From assembly GCA_026874595.1 (NCBI GenBank), contig CM049312.1:27893956-27957955 (forward strand): 64,000 bases of DNA. The letters are read 5' to 3'. The DNA comes from Sipunculus nudus (lineage: Eukaryota; Annelida; Sipuncula; Golfingiida; Sipunculidae). The position numbers were made by a program, and so were the translations under genes. Below the pieces are notes generated by a model. The model was not told where the DNA came from. It saw only the letters and a program-made list of their open reading frames with translations, and ran no database searches. Of this stretch, positions 61,265 to 64,000 are shown in pieces. Position 1 is the stretch's first letter; the number at the start of each line of letters is the position of its first letter.

Positions 61265-64000
61265 CTAAACTGCATGAGTTGTGTTGGGGTGTAAAAGTAT
61301 ATACAGCAATCCCAGATGAGGGAAAAAAGCGCAACGACGGCGGAACATGTTACACGACACATAAAGTTCACGGCTGGCACGGGAGATAGCGACGTAAGGT
61401 GTCCTGAGGTCTCCGCACATGCCGTCACTTACAGAGACGGCCACCCGCTGGTATGTGTGACCTTGAGATTTGGTTACAGTCACGGCCGTCTGCGAAACCA
61501 TGGGGACGCGGAATGACGAGTGCAATGCGAAACGGGGCACGTCGATTTCTGGTTCTGTGATGTACTCTTCAGATGACGGTAATGCGAGGCCGACCCAACC
61601 CGTCTCTTCGGAACACACCACCGCGCACCGCAGCTCGAACTTGTCGCCTGAGGAACGCACGGCTTTTACGAAACGGGGCAGGGTCGACTTTTCGTAAGGC
61701 TGGTAATTAAGGGCGTCGAACGGAGAATCGGCGGGTATGGTCCTGCTCCCGAGCACGGTGACTACTTCGGCTGTATCTAATACCTGGTTCGGTATCACGT
61801 ACCGCTGGTCGACAGCTCCCAGGCCTTTGTCCGCCGAGCCTTCCGATTCTGTGAGGCACGTTAGACCCAGGTGCACCTCACATTCGGAGATGTCCGGGTA
61901 TTCGTCAGCGGCACGCATGTATGTTGTGCTGAGATCGGACACCAGCGTGTTCAGGTAGTCAAAATCCGTGGCAGGGTCGGGAGCATCTGCAGAAGCATCT
62001 ACGTCGAAACGGCTAATGGTTTCGTCAACACATTCACCTTCTTGCCCGAGTGAGTGTTTGGCCATGAATCGGTCAGCCACCCCCTTGTCGGACAGCAGGC
62101 TGTACAGGGCCTCGTACGCTCCTTGCAGGATGGCACAAACGAACGGTGTGTGGGCAGGGAGGAAGGACAGGCACATCCTGGGTAGCGCCGTTCTCATCAG
62201 CAAGCGGAAAGGTCCCTTGAACCCTGTCAGCACGAACTGACATGCCCGCCGACATACAGCGGGTTTGCCGACCGGCAGGGTGTGCTTACACATGAGAACT
62301 CTGTATCTTTGAGGGAGCAAGGGGTCTGTCTGTCTCGCGTCCGGACGGGGGGTTTCTTTTTCCCGTACTTTGTGGCCGTTTACCGGGCCTTGGCTGTCCG
62401 TGATATGTTCTGGTGCCGGGTCGTCCGTGATTTCCCAAGTGTCCTTTGTCGCCTTTGGCCGCAGTATGTGGTTGTCTTCTCTCTTCCTGTCGGGTGGAGG
62501 GTAGTATTCGCCTTCTGGCTCGTACACTTTTCCACCCGCGAAATAATGCACAGACTCACTCGTGTACTCGAACCCAAACAGGTTCGGGGCGTGTGTGTAT
62601 AGTGAGTCTATGAACGAATCGAGTGAGGTTAACACCAGCCCCGTTTCGGTAACCATCGGGGCCATTTGGTGATCGGACCCCCAGTTCAGACCGACTGACG
62701 TGGAGCTGTTTTCCTTGTCTCCCGGAGGCTGTGCACCCGAGTTAGGTAGGGCTCGTTTTGCCCACGCGTCACGAAACATGTCGTCCACCCTCCGGTTATC
62801 CTGCTTCTCACGTAACGGTCGTCGACGTTTCCTGCCCGGCATCCGCTGTTCTCTGAACTGCGCCTGCAAAACGGACAGGTACGCGATCGCGTCGTGGACG
62901 TTCAGGAAAACCCATATGCCCAAATCGGCGGATTCCATAGTTTGTTTGCAACGTTTGTCATACTCTGTGACTTCGTCGTTACTGGCGAATATTCTGATGC
63001 AGCCTGTGAGGTCTGTGGCGGTGCCGTCCGCGGTTGTGTCCAGGCTCATTGGTTCCTCTACCACGTGGGACGGCACCACGTGTTTGTCCAACAGACGGAT
63101 GGTGTCGGGGTCCCTTATGCCGTAGTGAAGGTCGTAAAGGAGTTCGCTTATTTCCAAGTGGCACCTTTTGTTGACGTGCATCACGACGGTGTGATTTGGT
63201 TCGTACACGCCGGTGGCCTTGGCGATGATAGGGACGTTGCAAACATGCTGCAGCATGCTGACGGCCGGCACTCGGTTCGCCACGGGTCCCATACCGTCTG
63301 ACCGTATAGCCGTCGACTGGCTTTCTGAACCCAGTAAAATGAAAACCAGAGGTTTCTCGTGGTAGATCCCAAGGCGGCACGCCGCGTACCGATACAAGAA
63401 AGCGTATGTATATAAGTTGTAGCTGCTGGCCATCCCCGCCTCGTCCACTAGCACGACGTTACTGCTGCATATTTGAGGGAAATCAAACCGGAAACTAGAC
63501 TGTAACCATGGCATGTCCACCCGTTTCAACCCCATGTTCGCCATGCATGTGAAGTCCCTGTGTTGTTGATCCTTCTTGTTACACCGCCCCTGCGTAGCGC
63601 CACTGCGAGGAGGTTTACTGGACGACACCTGACCGGCCAATTTTACCGCGGGATCGAAGCCGGGACGCATGCGGGACCGTGGCTGTATTATTTTCCTGCC
63701 TTTGACGTACGATACCTTGTTCCCGTGCCGGGCCACAGTGTCGTCTTCCCTTTCGAATGCCTCGGCGTAGCGAGCCCATTCCGTACCCAGCGCCGTTTCT
63801 ATCCTTTTAAGTTTCATTTTAAGGTTGTCGAACTGAGACCGGAAATTCCTGTGGTCTGTAAGAATCCCGTCCAGCTGGGCTTCTGCGAAGGAGGTAGGGT
63901 TCAATGTCGAAGCCGGCTCGCGGGGTTCTGCTTCACGGCAGTTGTACATCAACTGCAATTTCGCTAACGTCCCGACGCGCCCCACTTGGTGTGACTTCAG
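61265..64000 (-). CDS. UL5-type helicase of the helicase-primase (5' end outside window)
   Basis: At least 906 residues are visible and the frame stays open to the window edge, so the start lies beyond 64000. Superfamily 1 helicase motifs appear in order: motif II VVLVDEAGM, motif III FILLGSESQSTAI, then far downstream motif V TVTKSQGHTYQRVAV and motif VI TPYVAISRASRELYV. Gly-Ser in place of the usual Gly-Asp in motif III and the LVDEAG form of motif II fit herpesvirus UL5 rather than Pif1. The Walker A motif is not in the visible part. The enzyme unwinds DNA at the replication fork with a primase. The GC-rich coding composition resembles that of the 53 kb gene. No break is seen in the visible part. 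Confidence 0.85.
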   Translation of the reverse strand: MKSHQVGRVGTLAKLQLMYNCREAEPREPASTLNPTSFAEAQLDGILTDHRNFRSQFDNLKMKLKRIETALGTEWARYAEAFEREDDTVARHGNKVSYVKGRKIIQPRSRMRPGFDPAVKLAGQVSSSKPPRSGATQGRCNKKDQQHRDFTCMANMGLKRVDMPWLQSSFRFDFPQICSSNVVLVDEAGMASSYNLYTYAFLYRYAACRLGIYHEKPLVFILLGSESQSTAIRSDGMGPVANRVPAVSMLQHVCNVPIIAKATGVYEPNHTVVMHVNKRCHLEISELLYDLHYGIRDPDTIRLLDKHVVPSHVVEEPMSLDTTADGTATDLTGCIRIFASNDEVTEYDKRCKQTMESADLGIWVFLNVHDAIAYLSVLQAQFREQRMPGRKRRRPLREKQDNRRVDDMFRDAWAKRALPNSGAQPPGDKENSSTSVGLNWGSDHQMAPMVTETGLVLTSLDSFIDSLYTHAPNLFGFEYTSESVHYFAGGKVYEPEGEYYPPPDRKREDNHILRPKATKDTWEITDDPAPEHITDSQGPVNGHKVREKETPRPDARQTDPLLPQRYRVLMCKHTLPVGKPAVCRRACQFVLTGFKGPFRLLMRTALPRMCLSFLPAHTPFVCAILQGAYEALYSLLSDKGVADRFMAKHSLGQEGECVDETISRFDVDASADAPDPATDFDYLNTLVSDLSTTYMRAADEYPDISECEVHLGLTCLTESEGSADKGLGAVDQRYVIPNQVLDTAEVVTVLGSRTIPADSPFDALNYQPYEKSTLPRFVKAVRSSGDKFELRCAVVCSEETGWVGLALPSSEEYITEPEIDVPRFALHSSFRVPMVSQTAVTVTKSQGHTYQRVAVSVSDGMCGDLRTPYVAISRASRELYVSCNMFRRRCAFFPHLGLLYILLHPNTTHAV

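Overview
The window looks like DNA of a large nuclear DNA virus of an invertebrate, most probably a herpesvirus of the mollusc-infecting (malacoherpesvirus) kind, or an integrated copy of one in an invertebrate genome. The strongest viral anchor is at the right edge: an incomplete ORF (61265-64000, minus) with the motifs of the herpesvirus UL5-type helicase of the helicase-primase. Animal-type features are mixed in: TATA promoters, GT-AG introns, AATAAA signals, three canonical tRNA genes plus one hybrid tRNA, a five-exon IAP gene, and a foldback-like repeat. I cannot decide from sequence alone whether this is a free genome with captured host DNA or an endogenous copy.

Layout. 0-1.7 kb: a duplicated zinc-binding protein (minus). 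3.1-9.1 kb: a CRE/TATA promoter, a noncoding leader exon, a 1.1 kb intron carrying a family of hairpins with a conserved loop, four small paralogous genes (plus), and a second hairpin array. 9.8-15.5 kb: a zinc protein, a retropepsin-like protein with a truncated second copy, a miRNA-like hairpin, a spliced DED-CARD-RING gene and a small ORF. 16.4-29.5 kb (minus): a tRNA-Arg gene, a Cys-rich protein, a probable double-CARD protein, a tandem family of acidic helical proteins with visible decay, and a likely secreted protein. 29.5-38.2 kb: a gene-poor stretch unusually rich in perfect 5' splice donors on the plus strand. 38.2-51.8 kb: a small RING-like protein, a second zinc protein, the IAP gene (BIR-BIR-UBA-RING), a CARD-DED protein, an acidic repeat protein, and a minus-strand cluster of CARD-RING, three CARD-only and CARD-CARD-RING genes. 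52-56 kb: a 433-bp tandem duplication and a 794-residue protein with a long disordered tail. 56.4-60.8 kb: a foldback of palindromic GC-rich units among tRNA genes. 61.3-64 kb: the helicase.

How it fits together. The common theme is death-fold signalling. At least eight genes encode CARD, DED, BIR or RING modules, the parts used by caspases, apoptosome adaptors and innate immune adaptors. Their number, their tandem duplication and the CARD-only forms suggest a set of decoys and ubiquitin ligases acting on host cell death and innate signalling. That role is inference from domain content. Several genes share a promoter module (TGACGTCA, 14 bases, TATATAAGG), and many CDSs start just after a splice acceptor, so spliced noncoding leaders look like a general expression mode here.
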